From Ricinus communis (taxonomy: Eukaryota; Streptophyta; Magnoliopsida; Malpighiales; Euphorbiaceae), in contig NC_063265.1 of the NCBI RefSeq assembly GCF_019578655.1, forward strand, positions 18,276,285 through 18,340,284: a stretch of 64,000 nt of DNA. Direction: 5' to 3'. A program made the translations under genes and the position numbers. A model generated the notes under the pieces. That model was not told the DNA's origin and made no database searches. It worked only from the letters and a program-made list of their open reading frames with translations. Positions 22,803-33,200 of the stretch are shown here, piece by piece; positions within the stretch are counted from its first letter, which is position 1; each line of letters begins with the position of its first letter.

Positions 22803-25541
22803 TCATGTGCCTTGCTTTTGAAATCGGTTACAAAATCCCTGAAATGGTTTGAATTCTTCTTGCCATTTTGAGAAATGCCTCTTCAACAAACTATAAGCTT
22901 TCATTTCTTGTAAGGTACAGTCCATAGCAGCAACATCAAATTTCATGTGAATAGGGCACAGGTCATTGAAGAATTCTTGTCCCATAGTTTCCCCCCTCTT
23001 ATGGGTGGACTCTTTTTCATGCACTTTCGCCATCATGAAAGCAAATCTATCTATCTTATGGACACAGTTTCTCTCTTGGTGGTCATCAGTTGAGCACTGA
23101 ACTCCAACAGGACGATATAAACATAATGACCTTGGTTTGTCCAAATCAACCCAGATGTCATCTCTGTCATCAGCCAGAGAGACAGCATCATCGTCATGAA
23201 GCTCAACAGTAGAATCTGGCATGGCCATTTCTCTGGCCACTTGCATTACTTCATTACATCGATTGCTCAGTTCCATCTCTGGTGAAAACAGACCTATTTC
23301 GTCCTCTGAATTTGGGCAGCCATTACGTAACTCGTGAAGTGTCATCAAAATGGGAAGAGGAAGAACTGGACCAACAAGGGCATCAGTGCGTGGTACTTTA
23401 TGTGACCACCTATTGCTACGGCTTGAAGGCTTCCTAAAGAAAAATGGAGGTAACTGGGGTATGTCTGGAACAACTAAAAAATCTAAAGCAACCTTCTTCT
23501 GGTCCAAAAGTACTTCGAGAAACTCAGAGTAGCTGGAAAAGGCAAGTTGCAAGAATTCCATTGGCAAGCTTGCCCAGATGCTCCTTAAAGCAACCTCATG
23601 TATGCTTGTTGGCAAGTCGATGTTGTTAAAAACAACACTAATTGCAGGGGATGTCCTAAATTGACTGAACCCGCACATCTTTAACTTCTCACATAGTATT
23701 TCATGAAAGTCCATACTAAAAGATTCTTTTTCACGAGGACCCTTGCAAGTCTTTATCAGATTTAAATCCAAGACTTGAGAAAGATTACCGTTGATATATG
23801 CAAATAAATACTCCAGTTTCAAATACTTAAATTTTCTTGGGAACTTGTATTCCTCCTCACCCAAGGAGAAAAGCAAGTTGTCTTCAGAACACAACAATGG
23901 ATCTCTGTGAGCTTGTTCTGACTTTCTAACCAAATCCCATGATGCATGGTATCTCTGTGACTCAAGCTTGCCTGAGGACATCAATCTTATCAAAGTAAAT
24001 CCACCAAATTCATCTGACTCAAAGAGCAAGGATGAGAGATCTTTGCTTAAAATCCCAAAGCCCAAAACTATGTCTTTCTTCTGCTGCCAATCAATCCAAT
24101 CAGGAAGTGCATCCTTCAAAAACTCTTCTTTTACAAGACAACTTCCGCATTGGCACTCCTCACCTGACAGCAAGAGATCAGATGGGAGCTCCCATGCATA
24201 AGCAGATTTGGAGATTTTTGAAATTTCTGATGCAATTGACCCTTGTTGACCAGGAAGGGGTGGTCCATAACAGAAGAGACTAAACTCACAATTCCAAAAT
24301 GACCCCAGTATAATGCCAAAACCAGAGGTAGTTGCCCATTCATGTATACTGTTCCTTGAGTTTGACCTCAATTCAGACAATCTAAACACATCAATATAAC
24401 ATGGCCTATCAAGAGCGTGAGCCCATTGCAACACTGGCATTAATGGCTTGCGCACATCACATAGAGCTAACATGTTCTCAGAGGCCAAAACAAATTGAAA
24501 ATGATCAGAAACTGCCATGGAAAAAGTCAGGAACCGTTCATTTTCAACTGGAGCATACACACCAAACATATCAATATTTGCTAAACACGTCACTTTAAAC
24601 TCATCATACCTCCAATCAACCAAGAAAACTGCATCGGAAGATGCAACAATCAGAATCCTGGGATGCCAACTGAACTGACATCCCAACCATTTAAAATTCT
24701 TAGACTTACCCAGATCATCCCACAAGACTTTCAACTTGGTTCCTCTAAAATATGCATTAGAACTATCAGAGTTCAAATCAAACAAAAATAATCCACCATT
24801 CTCCAACAAAACCACACTCTCCTCTATCAAATGTGGACTCCAACAAGCATCCACAATTGAGCAACTCTTAAAAGTCTTGCAACCAACATGGCCCAGAATA
24901 GGCCTTTCATTAATTTCACCAATTTTAACACAGAACCAATGCACAGAAAACAAGGTATAAACCAACAAATACCCAACAATCTTAGAAGAAGCATTACCTT
25001 CAAAATAGCCAGAATCCACAACTGGGTTCACCAAAATCTTCACAATCCTTTGATTCAAACACTTGTTAGCAACAAAAACACCACCTCTAGAATCCCCAAC
25101 AGCACACAAACGCTTATCATTCACAGAAAGTAACAAAAACCCAACTTGATCGTGATTACAGCCAGTAGAAAAAAACACAATAACGGAATTATCATGTGGG
25201 CAGTTTAGAAATTGAAGTTGGTTATGGGCTAGCAAAGAAGCAGAATTGTCATGGAATTGGGAACCCAAGCGGGAAGTGATGGAGGAGGCAGTGGAAAGAG
25301 GGATAGGAGAGTCAAATGTCGTGGAAGTAGTAAGAAATCTTGATAAAGAAAGCCTTGGAGGCGGATTCAGAAGTGGAGGAAATAGAGAGGGAGATTTATA
25401 GAGTTGAGTTAAAGTCTTACGATTTGGGTTAAAGAAAAGAGGACCAAGAATGGATTTTGATGTGGGACTTGAGAGAAGTAAAGGTGCATCAAAGACACTT
25501 CCAATTGGGAACAGCGATTTCCATTCTTCTGATAAGTCCAT
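22803..25541 (-). CDS. TAF1C-like RNA polymerase I initiation factor subunit (probable)
   Basis: A single uninterrupted 912-codon frame starts at ATG 25541 (MDLSEEWKSLFPIG) and stops at 22803. The N-terminal wording, the proline/serine-rich segment (LNPPPRLSLSRFL at about 60-72), length near 900 residues and hydrophobic beta-rich middle with WRYDEFKV-type strands resemble plant proteins annotated as TATA-box-binding-protein-associated factor RNA polymerase I subunit C, a component of the rDNA promoter selectivity factor. A basic-aromatic patch (FFFRKPSSRSNRWSHK) precedes an acidic segment (DDDAVSLADDRDDIWVDLD) near residues 800-830. No membrane segment or signal peptide is seen. The coding call is firm. 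The functional name is from recollection of family wording and moderately sure. Confidence 0.72.
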   Translation of the reverse strand: MDLSEEWKSLFPIGSVFDAPLLLSSPTSKSILGPLFFNPNRKTLTQLYKSPSLFPPLLNPPPRLSLSRFLTTSTTFDSPIPLSTASSITSRLGSQFHDNSASLLAHNQLQFLNCPHDNSVIVFFSTGCNHDQVGFLLLSVNDKRLCAVGDSRGGVFVANKCLNQRIVKILVNPVVDSGYFEGNASSKIVGYLLVYTLFSVHWFCVKIGEINERPILGHVGCKTFKSCSIVDACWSPHLIEESVVLLENGGLFLFDLNSDSSNAYFRGTKLKVLWDDLGKSKNFKWLGCQFSWHPRILIVASSDAVFLVDWRYDEFKVTCLANIDMFGVYAPVENERFLTFSMAVSDHFQFVLASENMLALCDVRKPLMPVLQWAHALDRPCYIDVFRLSELRSNSRNSIHEWATTSGFGIILGSFWNCEFSLFCYGPPLPGQQGSIASEISKISKSAYAWELPSDLLLSGEECQCGSCLVKEEFLKDALPDWIDWQQKKDIVLGFGILSKDLSSLLFESDEFGGFTLIRLMSSGKLESQRYHASWDLVRKSEQAHRDPLLCSEDNLLFSLGEEEYKFPRKFKYLKLEYLFAYINGNLSQVLDLNLIKTCKGPREKESFSMDFHEILCEKLKMCGFSQFRTSPAISVVFNNIDLPTSIHEVALRSIWASLPMEFLQLAFSSYSEFLEVLLDQKKVALDFLVVPDIPQLPPFFFRKPSSRSNRWSHKVPRTDALVGPVLPLPILMTLHELRNGCPNSEDEIGLFSPEMELSNRCNEVMQVAREMAMPDSTVELHDDDAVSLADDRDDIWVDLDKPRSLCLYRPVGVQCSTDDHQERNCVHKIDRFAFMMAKVHEKESTHKRGETMGQEFFNDLCPIHMKFDVAAMDCTLQEMKAYSLLKRHFSKWQEEFKPFQGFCNRFQKQGT

Positions 25542-25670
25542 CTTATGAACAACTTGCAGATATCCAAATTACTAAAAGCAAAATCATATGCTAATAGGAC
25601 CACGTTTGGCTTTCAAAGATCAACAAGTTCTAAGTCTTCCGTAGGGCTCAGAGTACTACAATGGCATAAG

Positions 25671-25935
25671 CCGGGTAAATTGCCCATATGGTACCAAACC
25701 TTAGGACTATATATAAATTTGATACTAAAATTTTAATTTGAATCAAAATGGTACTAAAATTACAGAAAAATATATCAATTTAATCCAAATGTCCAATTTT
25801 AGAGAAAGGATGGTGACGTGGCAATCTGAGGAGGTATATTCTGATTGTATGCCACGTCAATTAAATCAGCTTACTCAGCAAGGGTCCCATTCCTCCTCTA
25901 AATTAAATCCTAATTTCCTCTAATTGAATTTCTCT
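25671..25935 (+). repeat. Left terminal inverted repeat of the MULE
   Basis: Pairs with the reverse complement of about 27985-28267. Shared blocks include taatttgaatcaaaatggta, tccaaatgtccaattt, gacgtggcaatctgaggagg, gccacgtca and taaatcagcttactcagcaa. The right copy has a slightly longer segment before its gccacgtca block. Confidence 0.85.
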
Positions 25936-26117
25936 TTCCTATTGAACCTAAAGCATCGTCGCTACACCTGTTACCTCCACTGTGACCTCAATCTCTCCTT
26001 CTTACCTCGTCTTTTCTTCGAGTAAGTGAAAATCCATCCTTAAACTTAGTTGTTATCGATCGTTACCTGTGATTTAAGTTGCACATTGTTAACAACGTAT
26101 TGCACCATAGCTCTTGA

Positions 26118-26839
26118 ATGGAGGCGAAAGGAAGAAAACGAAAGGCAACCTGTGTACTGTAAGTCATATAACTTGCATTTTATTAGTAGTTTAGCTTCAG
26201 TTAAAGTAATGGTAACTTGCATTTTTTTCTTCTGCTATGTATGTTGCATGTTGATGGTTGTGTTAGGTTTTTGGTAACTTGCAAAGGATAATCTCTACTC
26301 TGTGTTTTCTTCTCGTGTTTGGTGTTTTGAAACCCTTTTTCTTAATGATTTTCTATGTATGATATAACTTAGTGTTTGCATTGAGTGATTGGTAGAAGTA
26401 TTTTACAGATTCTGTAATATAGATAAAATTGATTTGTTTTATCCATTTTAACATATGCAGTGCTTCATACAAAGTACTTCAGTATAGAAAATATTGTTTT
26501 GGGGTAGATGTTAGGGGTAGGCCAAAAATTAAAGATGTTAGAAGCATAGATTTTTATTCTGCTGATATGATGTCAAGATTAGAGATAGATGCAATAGCGA
26601 GAGAATTGGGTCTAGTATCTGCATCATTTTGTATGTTTTGGAAGCATCCAAAGAAAAGTGACACAGATGGTTTGAGAAATTTAAATAAGGACAGTGATAG
26701 TATTGAGATGTCTTTAAGTGTTGATAAGTCAAGAGTGATTCATGTTTATGCTAGGGATAAGGTAAATATGCAACAAGATCATTTAAATACTGAGAATATT
26801 GTTGCTTTTAGGACTAAAGATGCTTTTATGATCCTGTAG
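26118..26839 (+). CDS. MULE-encoded protein with PB1-like N-terminal domain (predicted, two exons)
   Basis: Exon 1 is 26118-26158 (MEAKGRKRKATCV, basic). Its donor GTAAGT joins an acceptor ATATGCAG to exon 2 at 26461-26839, giving 139 residues in frame. The segment IDFYSADMMSRLEIDAIARE, then LGL and SFCMFWKHP, matches the PB1-like domain found at the N-terminus of plant Mutator-type transposase-related proteins (D-x-M-S-x-x-E-I-x-x-x-x-x-E-L-G). It is truncated relative to a full transposase: no zinc-finger or DDE region follows. Probably a captured or decayed transposase start. Whether it is expressed is unknown. Confidence 0.5.
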
Positions 26840-27119
26840 GACAGATTTTCACGTAGTTATTTATTGTGCTCTGTGTAAACACTGTATTTTGAACAGGACT
26901 ACAAAATCATTTAATTATATTGTCAATGTTCTTGTGTTCCACACTTAATACAAGTTACTATTTTGTAATTACTTAAAGTGCAATAGTTAACACTTTTGCA
27001 ACACCACTACTTAGCATTTGTATTTTAAGAAATAATTTGCATATATAAATAGAAATAACAGTTTCTTTTATTGATTTAATAACAGGTTCTACAATAAGAA
27101 ATCATTTTAGTTTTACTAC

Positions 27120-27225
27120 ACTACAACTCTGAAAGAGGTCCTACAAAACAAAATACCAACACCAACACCAACACTAACAAAAGATCCTACAAAACAAAAT
27201 ACCAACACCAACACTAACAATTCAA
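27120..27225. repeat. Short tandem duplication inside the MULE
   Basis: A roughly 52-base unit containing cctacaaaacaaaatacc and accaacactaacaa occurs twice in a row, differing in the number of accaac units. Confidence 0.7.
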
Positions 27226-27235
27226 ATCATATGCA

Positions 27236-27480
27236 CTAACAGCTTATAAAAGAAATAACAACTACAATAAACAATCCAATCTTGTAAAAGTCTCTCCTAT
27301 ATTTAAATATTTCTAACTCCTCTGTCGTTGTCTCTAACTTGGCTTTCAGTATAATACTTTCCTTCTTCAGTTGCTTTGACTGAAATACTAATTTTAACTT
27401 TAGAACAAACAATCCAAGTTTGTCTAAGCTTGAATTCAGTCGCCTCAACTCTGCTAATTCAGCCACAACTTGAAGCCTAC
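27236..27480 (-). CDS. Coiled-coil plus C-terminal membrane-anchor exon within the MULE (predicted last exon)
   Basis: The minus-strand frame ends with LQVVAELAELRRLNSSLDK, a Leu/Lys/Glu-rich coiled-coil-like stretch (KKESIILKAKLETTTEELEI), then IGLFIVVVISFIS and a stop at 27236. A likely acceptor (TTGTGGTTGTAG) lies just upstream near 27480. This layout resembles the tail of plant GRF-type zinc-finger proteins that accompany MULEs, but the GRF domain itself is not seen here. The frame further upstream runs through the tandem repeats at 27536-27720 and is probably intron. Function not assigned. Confidence 0.35.
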
Positions 27481-27535
27481 AACCACAATACCAAAGATTC
27501 ATCAAACATATAAAATATAAGAAAACACCAAAAAG

Positions 27536-27725
27536 AAGAAAACACAGAACAACAGAAGAACATTCTTTGCAATTTACCAAAAACCAAACAAAACTATCAA
27601 CATGTAACATATATAACAGAAGAAAACACAGGACAACAGAAGAACAACCTTTGCAAGTTACCAAAAACCAAACAAAACTATCAATATGTAACATACAGAA
27701 CAGAAGAACAAATGCAAGTTACCAA
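27536..27725. repeat. About 80-base tandem repeat in the MULE
   Basis: The unit is agaagaaaacacagracaac, agaagaac, ttgcaaktta, ccaaaaaccaaacaaaac, tatcaayatgtaacat. Two full copies and a partial third run from 27536 to 27725. Copies are about 90 percent alike by eye. Confidence 0.8.
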
Positions 27726-27963
27726 TTTAATCGAAGCTAAACTGCCACACTTGGTTAAGGCTTATGACGAAGCTAAGCATGTAGAGAATCCATGGAAAAA
27801 GCTTCTGAGGACACGAAAATACAGGCCACATCTCGTAATGGTTGTACTAATCCCAACACTTCAGCAACTTACTGGATTAATGTGGTCATGTTTTACGCTC
27901 CATTGCTATTTCAAAGCATTGGGTTTAAAGACGATGCTTCTCTTCTCTCTACAATAGCAATGG
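27712..27963 (+). pseudogene. Captured sugar-transporter (STP-type) gene fragment
   Basis: Translation gives VENPWKKLLRTRKYRPHLVM, then VVLIPTLQQLTG, the loop and helix-7 segment of plant STP monosaccharide/H+ symporters (VExPWxxL..RxYRPxLVM..LIPxxQQLTG). Just after QQLTG one base is missing and the following helix is readable only in the next frame (FYAPLLFQSIGFKDDASLL). Only about 84 codons of a normally about 500-residue, 12-helix protein are present, without start or end. It abuts the right inverted repeat, as expected for gene fragments carried by Pack-MULEs. Confidence 0.8.
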
Positions 27964-27984
27964 ATATTTAGGTTCATTAGAATA

Positions 27985-28267
27985 GGGATTCAATTAGGAG
28001 AAATTAGGGAAATTAGGATTTAATTTGGAGGAGGAATGTGATCCTTGCTGAGTAAGCTGATTTAAATGACGTGGCACACGCTGAAGGGCGAATCAACCGG
28101 AATATACCTCCTCAGATTGCCACGTCACTATCCTTTGTCGGAAATTGGACATTTGGACTAAATTGATATACTTTCCTGTAATTTTGGTACCATTTTGATT
28201 CAAATTAAAGCTTGGTATCAAATTGATATACAGTCCTAAGGTTTGGTACCAGCTGGACAATTTACCC
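27985..28267 (-). repeat. Right terminal inverted repeat of the MULE
   Basis: Inverted copy of 25671-25935; see that entry. A 62-codon minus-strand frame across it mirrors a plus-strand frame in the left copy and is a product of the repeat, not a gene. Confidence 0.85.
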
Positions 28268-29459
28268 GGCATAAGATAGATTCTCTTCAATGTTAGGATG
28301 ACCTAGGAGCTGTTGATAGATGTTGTGCCAGCTATGGAGGAAAGATATGCCTTGAACCAGTGGGGTACGTAATTGTTGCTTTGATAGAAACCAAGTCCTT
28401 CGCACTTTCCAGCTTTTCACAATGCTTAATACCGTGATTAAAATTCTTTGCTAGTGTTTCCCCTATTGGGAGCCCATCACAAACCAAACGCCACAAGAGT
28501 ACCTTAATCTTCGGTGATACTTTTGATCTATAAAAAATAGATCAGAATCCTTTCCTCCACCTTTATTTTATTCTCAGTCTTCATTAAGGAACATCGTTGC
28601 TTATGCAGTTATTAACCAACATGATCTTATTTTATTGGTTAGAGGGATATTTGGTTTTAATTTCTTGTAGTAGTTTTTCTCTTTCAATATTACCATAAGA
28701 TAACAAAAGACTTCTAAGATGAAAGATTTTAATAATCAAAGTAAATGTAAATGTAAATATCCCTATGAACCCTACTATATTTCTTTGGTAAAACATAAGA
28801 TGAAATGTTCTTTTTATGTTAGAGCTTAGACAATCGATGGAGTAATTTATGACGGTTGATGAAATATTTATAACTATTTGTTACATATTGTTATTGTATA
28901 TTAGTTTCCTAGTGGAAAGGAATATAGTAGGGCGTCGTGGTTCACGGTTCCATGCCTACTTGAGTCAGCTGGTTCTAGTTCAGACATACTTCAAAAGAAA
29001 TTTAAAAAGGACTTAAACTTGATTTTCTTACCAAAATTATGCTTCCTAGATATTTTCGTAGGTTTTAGAGGAATAAATTTATTTTAAACATTTTTATAAG
29101 AAATGTATTTACTGCATTTACATTAAAATTTACCAATTTTTATGGTATAATTTAGAAATTGGTACAAATTAGTATATATGTGCAACCGCAATACATATCT
29201 CTTTTGGCCAAATTTTACCAAATTAGCCAAAAAAACAGGAGTTACAATGCTTAATAAAAAAATTAATTATTATTGTATTATTATATTTATTATTTAATAT
29301 TATAAATATTTATTATATATTAATATCAATTATATAATTATTACGACTAATTTAATTTTATAGCAATTTATAATTTTTTATTTTGTAGGTTCGATCTAGA
29401 ATTGCCGATTGCAGTTCCATCCAGAGGGGAATTGACCTGAAATTGCTCATTCGACGATT

Positions 29460-29617
29460 TTAGGTTGATTCTAGGTTTAACCGGTTTCAGACCGATATAA
29501 CCAATCTCAGACCAATTATGACTGATTTCAGACTGGTTATGACCAGTTTAGACCAATTATGACAGGTATGTTTCTTTATGGTTCCAAGTTCGAACCGACC
29601 TGCGACCACCTCTAGAA
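29460..29617. repeat. Iterated gacc/gactggtt motif block, possible MITE end
   Basis: Variants of the roughly 20-base words ccggtttcagaccgatataa, ccaatctcagaccaattatg, ctgatttcagactggttatg and ccagtttagaccaattatga follow one another. The right edge reads ccacctctag; its complement CTAGAGGTGG resembles hAT-MITE ends, but I find no matching left end. Confidence 0.45.
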
Positions 29618-29810
29618 TATTTTATATCTTAATCTACCAATTTTATATCATGAAACATATTATCTTAACCGTGAAAGGATGTCTACTCATTAACCACATT
29701 ATCCTTAACCATGAAAGGATGTCCACACACTGTAGATTTTAAAGTTGCACATGTATTTAACATACTCTTTTCGAGGCGTTGTTTTTACCGGTCAAGATGC
29801 ATTATATATA

Positions 29811-30255
29811 TGGGTAATAAAATCTTTTGTACAATTGAAATTGTGAAAACTATGAAAGAAATAGTTGAGAATAGTCACTTTCTCAAGTGATTTACATAAA
29901 CACATTCAATTATAATCTAAATTTATAGAAAATGTTGAATTTTATAGTATAACTTGTAGATATTAATTCGAATTTCTTGATGTATGATTATGTTTAAATT
30001 ATGCCTTGTTTTATATTATAATATGTCTCATACTTTTCACCTCTAATTACCTTTTTTGTGCAGTTCAAATTGTGAAAGAATTACATGAGAAAACTTACTT
30101 TTAATGGTTTACGTCAACACATTTAATTGCAATCTAAATTTATAAACGTTTTGGATTCCACAATACAACTTGTAGCTATTTATTCAACTTTTGAGATGTA
30201 TGACTAGGCTCAAATTATGTTTGTTTTTACTGTAGGATCTTTCACACTTTTCACA
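29811..30255. repeat. Diverged tandem duplication, unit about 230-245 bases
   Basis: Copy 1 (about 29828-30040) and copy 2 (about 30058-30255) share the ordered blocks aaattgtgaaa, caacacatt/aacacatt, aatctaaatttata, caacttgtag/aacttgtag, gatgtatga, aaattatg and acttttcac. Identity is perhaps 75 percent. Confidence 0.65.
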
Positions 30256-33200
30256 TTTGTTTATCACTTTGTTAAGCATTGTTGTAAATTATTTTTAATT
30301 AAAAAGAAACTACTAATAGCAACAAAAAGACAATATTATTTATTCTTGATTTTCGTATATGATACTAAGAATTAAATTAATTTGCTTAGCATCGTCGACA
30401 TTAATGACAAAGTATGTAAGAACAAAAAAGCAACAGCCTTCCAATGGCTTGATGAGTTTTTGGCTATTTGGAAACTTTAAAAGGAAACGACATCAGTTGA
30501 ACTCCGGTAATCAGTTTTTTTACTGTGATTAGCGACGTAAAGACCAGAAGTGCAGTCGCTATTACCATGCAGCTCATCGTTTACAGAGTTAATATGTTCT
30601 TTTTTTCTTGAGACAATAAAAATTCGATTGTTTAAGCTTTAAATCTCAAGGGATTATTTATAATTTTTCCTTTAATTTATAGCTTCTTAAACCCTAATTT
30701 GCTTTTGGATTATAAAGTTTTATGTTTTCTTTAATTATACTCATTTACCTTTTTTAATTCGAAAAAAAAAAATGCATCTACACTTACAAGCCTTTTTCTC
30801 TTTCTTCTATTTCGTCCTTCTTTTGTTTATTTTCTCTCGTCTTTTATTTTCATTTGTAACTTATTTATATAAATACGATAGAATATAAATAAAGAATTTT
30901 AAATTAAATCCGTTACCTGCAATTTAATTTCAACATATTTTATATCTTAAAATAAAATCAATTAAAACTCAACTTAATACGGTTGAGTTTAACTAATTTA
31001 TATATATATTATTAATAAAAAAATATTAAAACTTTTAAGAAAAATGTTTATATTAATTGAAAATTGCATGAAACACTAAAAATTTAGTGCGTTATCAATG
31101 ACGTGATATCATTAAATAATTGATCGAGTTTCTTTCATTAAATAATTGATCAAATTTGAATTCTTTATTATACATTATATTAATTTTCATATAATTCATA
31201 ATTTATTAGCCCGCTAATAAATAAATAAAAAATTGAATGACACAAAGAAAATGTTAGACCTATTAGATTATTGTGTCAAATTTTTCTATGGTAAATTGTG
31301 AACATGGAAAGGAGCAGAAAGCACCAGAATTTGTTGCACATTATTTTACTTATTAGTGGCTTAAAGCATACCTCATGCCTTATATTGTAATTTTGCATAA
31401 TAATTACAATAATCACTAATTATTATGCATAATAATCACTAATGGAGTGGTGAATTTTAACATCTTGATCTTTTCTAACAAATTAAAAGGCATAAAAAAT
31501 CAGTGTAGGGTGGAGACTAACACATCTTCTACTGCTGCCTTCTTGTTCTTCTTCTTCAGAAATCAACGGCCTTGATTTCTTATGGCTTGTAAGATCAAAG
31601 GCATCAAGTTTGAATAGCTTCCACGTAAATACCAACTTAAATTGTGAGGATATTCTCTTGCACTGGATCTTTTAAAGTTACTTTGACATAAAATAAAAAT
31701 AATATTAATGTTATCAAATGATACAAATTAAAAATAAATTACCCATTTAATACAAAATACAAAGTTTTTTAACCTTCCAGGCAATTAACCCGAAATCAGG
31801 TATTAGAATGTTAGTATCTTACTATTCCATTTCAAGCATTCGTTGCACTCCTCAGGCTATACAAAATTTATATTTCATGATGCAAAACTACACCTACAAC
31901 TGGAAGACAAGACAAAAGTTGAAGAAATAACACGCAAGCTTGAATGTCACTGAGATACTATTTGACAGAACAAGGTAATTGAAGGAAGCTGACCTAAGGA
32001 TCCTCCATTCCAACAGGTGCGTGTATGATATTTGAGCTTTTATTTGATTGACATGGAGCCGGTTCCAAGCAAAACTTGGACAGAAGTGGGGTACGATCTA
32101 CGATGCCAGCCATTCTTCGACCACAATAACGGTAGTGCCTGGCAGGGCTTATCAACTATCAAGCTGCATCACTAAAGGCGCTTTAATCATGGATGAAGAT
32201 AACTTCGTATCAACAATTCAGCTTTGTATCAGCAAGTTTGATTATGGTTGTTATCAATTGCAAGTCTGCGAAAAAGAATTAAGGAACTAAAGAAAAAAAA
32301 ACCGATACATTGTTACTTGCTACAAATGTACTAAGACTGAATCTAAGAATATTTATGTAACACATTTAGGAACTTTTTCTAATAAGAACGCAACAAAGAA
32401 GCCCCAGCAACTCAGACAGGTACCTTGCGACAAAAATAGACAGATAAACTCCTCAAAGATAGGTCATTTTTTATCTAGAACCTTGGAAGTCTCAGAATGT
32501 AATGATTGATAGGTGAGAAACTGCATAAGGGCATTGCATTTTTATGTCACCATTGACTGTTGTGAGAAGAAAACAAGAGAACAAAAGAGAAGGTAGGATT
32601 TCAAGATAAGTGCAAGAAGATTTAGGAGCGAGTCAAAACCACATAGAGGTTTACCTCCTTGATTTTATATCACCATTTTCTGCTATCATAGATTAACCCA
32701 AGATTGTCCAACTATTGATACCACTACAGCATTTATAATAAGGTAAGCATAAGCATATGAACAATTGAACAACCTTGAACACTTGCTTAGCAAGAGGATA
32801 GAAGCTGATGATAGCCAGCCGATCACATAACTTGGCTTATAATTTTAAGCAAATGTTAGTTCCTGAATCAGAGAAGTGCAGTAGATATTTCTGTCTCAAG
32901 ACCAAGTTCGATATCCTCTTCTGAAACATTGGATTCTAAAAAATGCACAAGTCAGCTTTAATCATTTCATCCAGCAATGAAGAGTAAGCCTACATCAACA
33001 TGCTCTTTCAATTTGAAATAATTGTTAGTTTTGAGCACATTTACCAGAGTAGAAAGCTACAAAGATTGATGTCAATTAGAACATTGATATAGCAGGTTAT
33101 CTACAACTAGATAAGTAAATCATTGGCATCATTTGTCCAAACATTTTCATTGTTATGATGCCTTAGTGCTGCGGTAAAGCACCTTCTGTCCATTTAACAT

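Larger units (their letters stand above)
25663..28275. mobile_element. MULE-type DNA transposon with long terminal inverted repeats, Pack-MULE-like
   Basis: The ends form an inverted repeat of about 265-280 bases: left 25671-25935 starting CCGGGTAAATTG, right about 27985-28267 ending CAATTTACCC. Both contain GGTACCAAACCTTAGGACT-like sequence and the GTGACGTGGCAATCTGAGGA block. The direct repeat ggcataag flanks it (25663-25670 and 28268-28275), an 8-base target duplication, or 6 bases if the end CC is counted. The GGGTAAATTG end is common in plant Mutator-like elements. Inside are a PB1-like MULE ORF (plus), a coiled-coil/TM tail (minus) and a sugar-transporter fragment (plus). No transposase catalytic domain is visible, so it is non-autonomous. 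Confidence 0.85.

Noticed and set aside
23350..24598. Several plus-strand frames of 60-83 codons
   Set aside because: They are antisense shadows of the 912-residue minus-strand gene.
28093..28290. 65-codon minus-strand frame resembling the one at 25545-25923 on the plus strand
   Set aside because: Both come from the two copies of the MULE inverted repeat, not from a gene.
32048..32290. 80-codon plus-strand frame
   Set aside because: No domain, start context or homolog recognised; intergenic composition.
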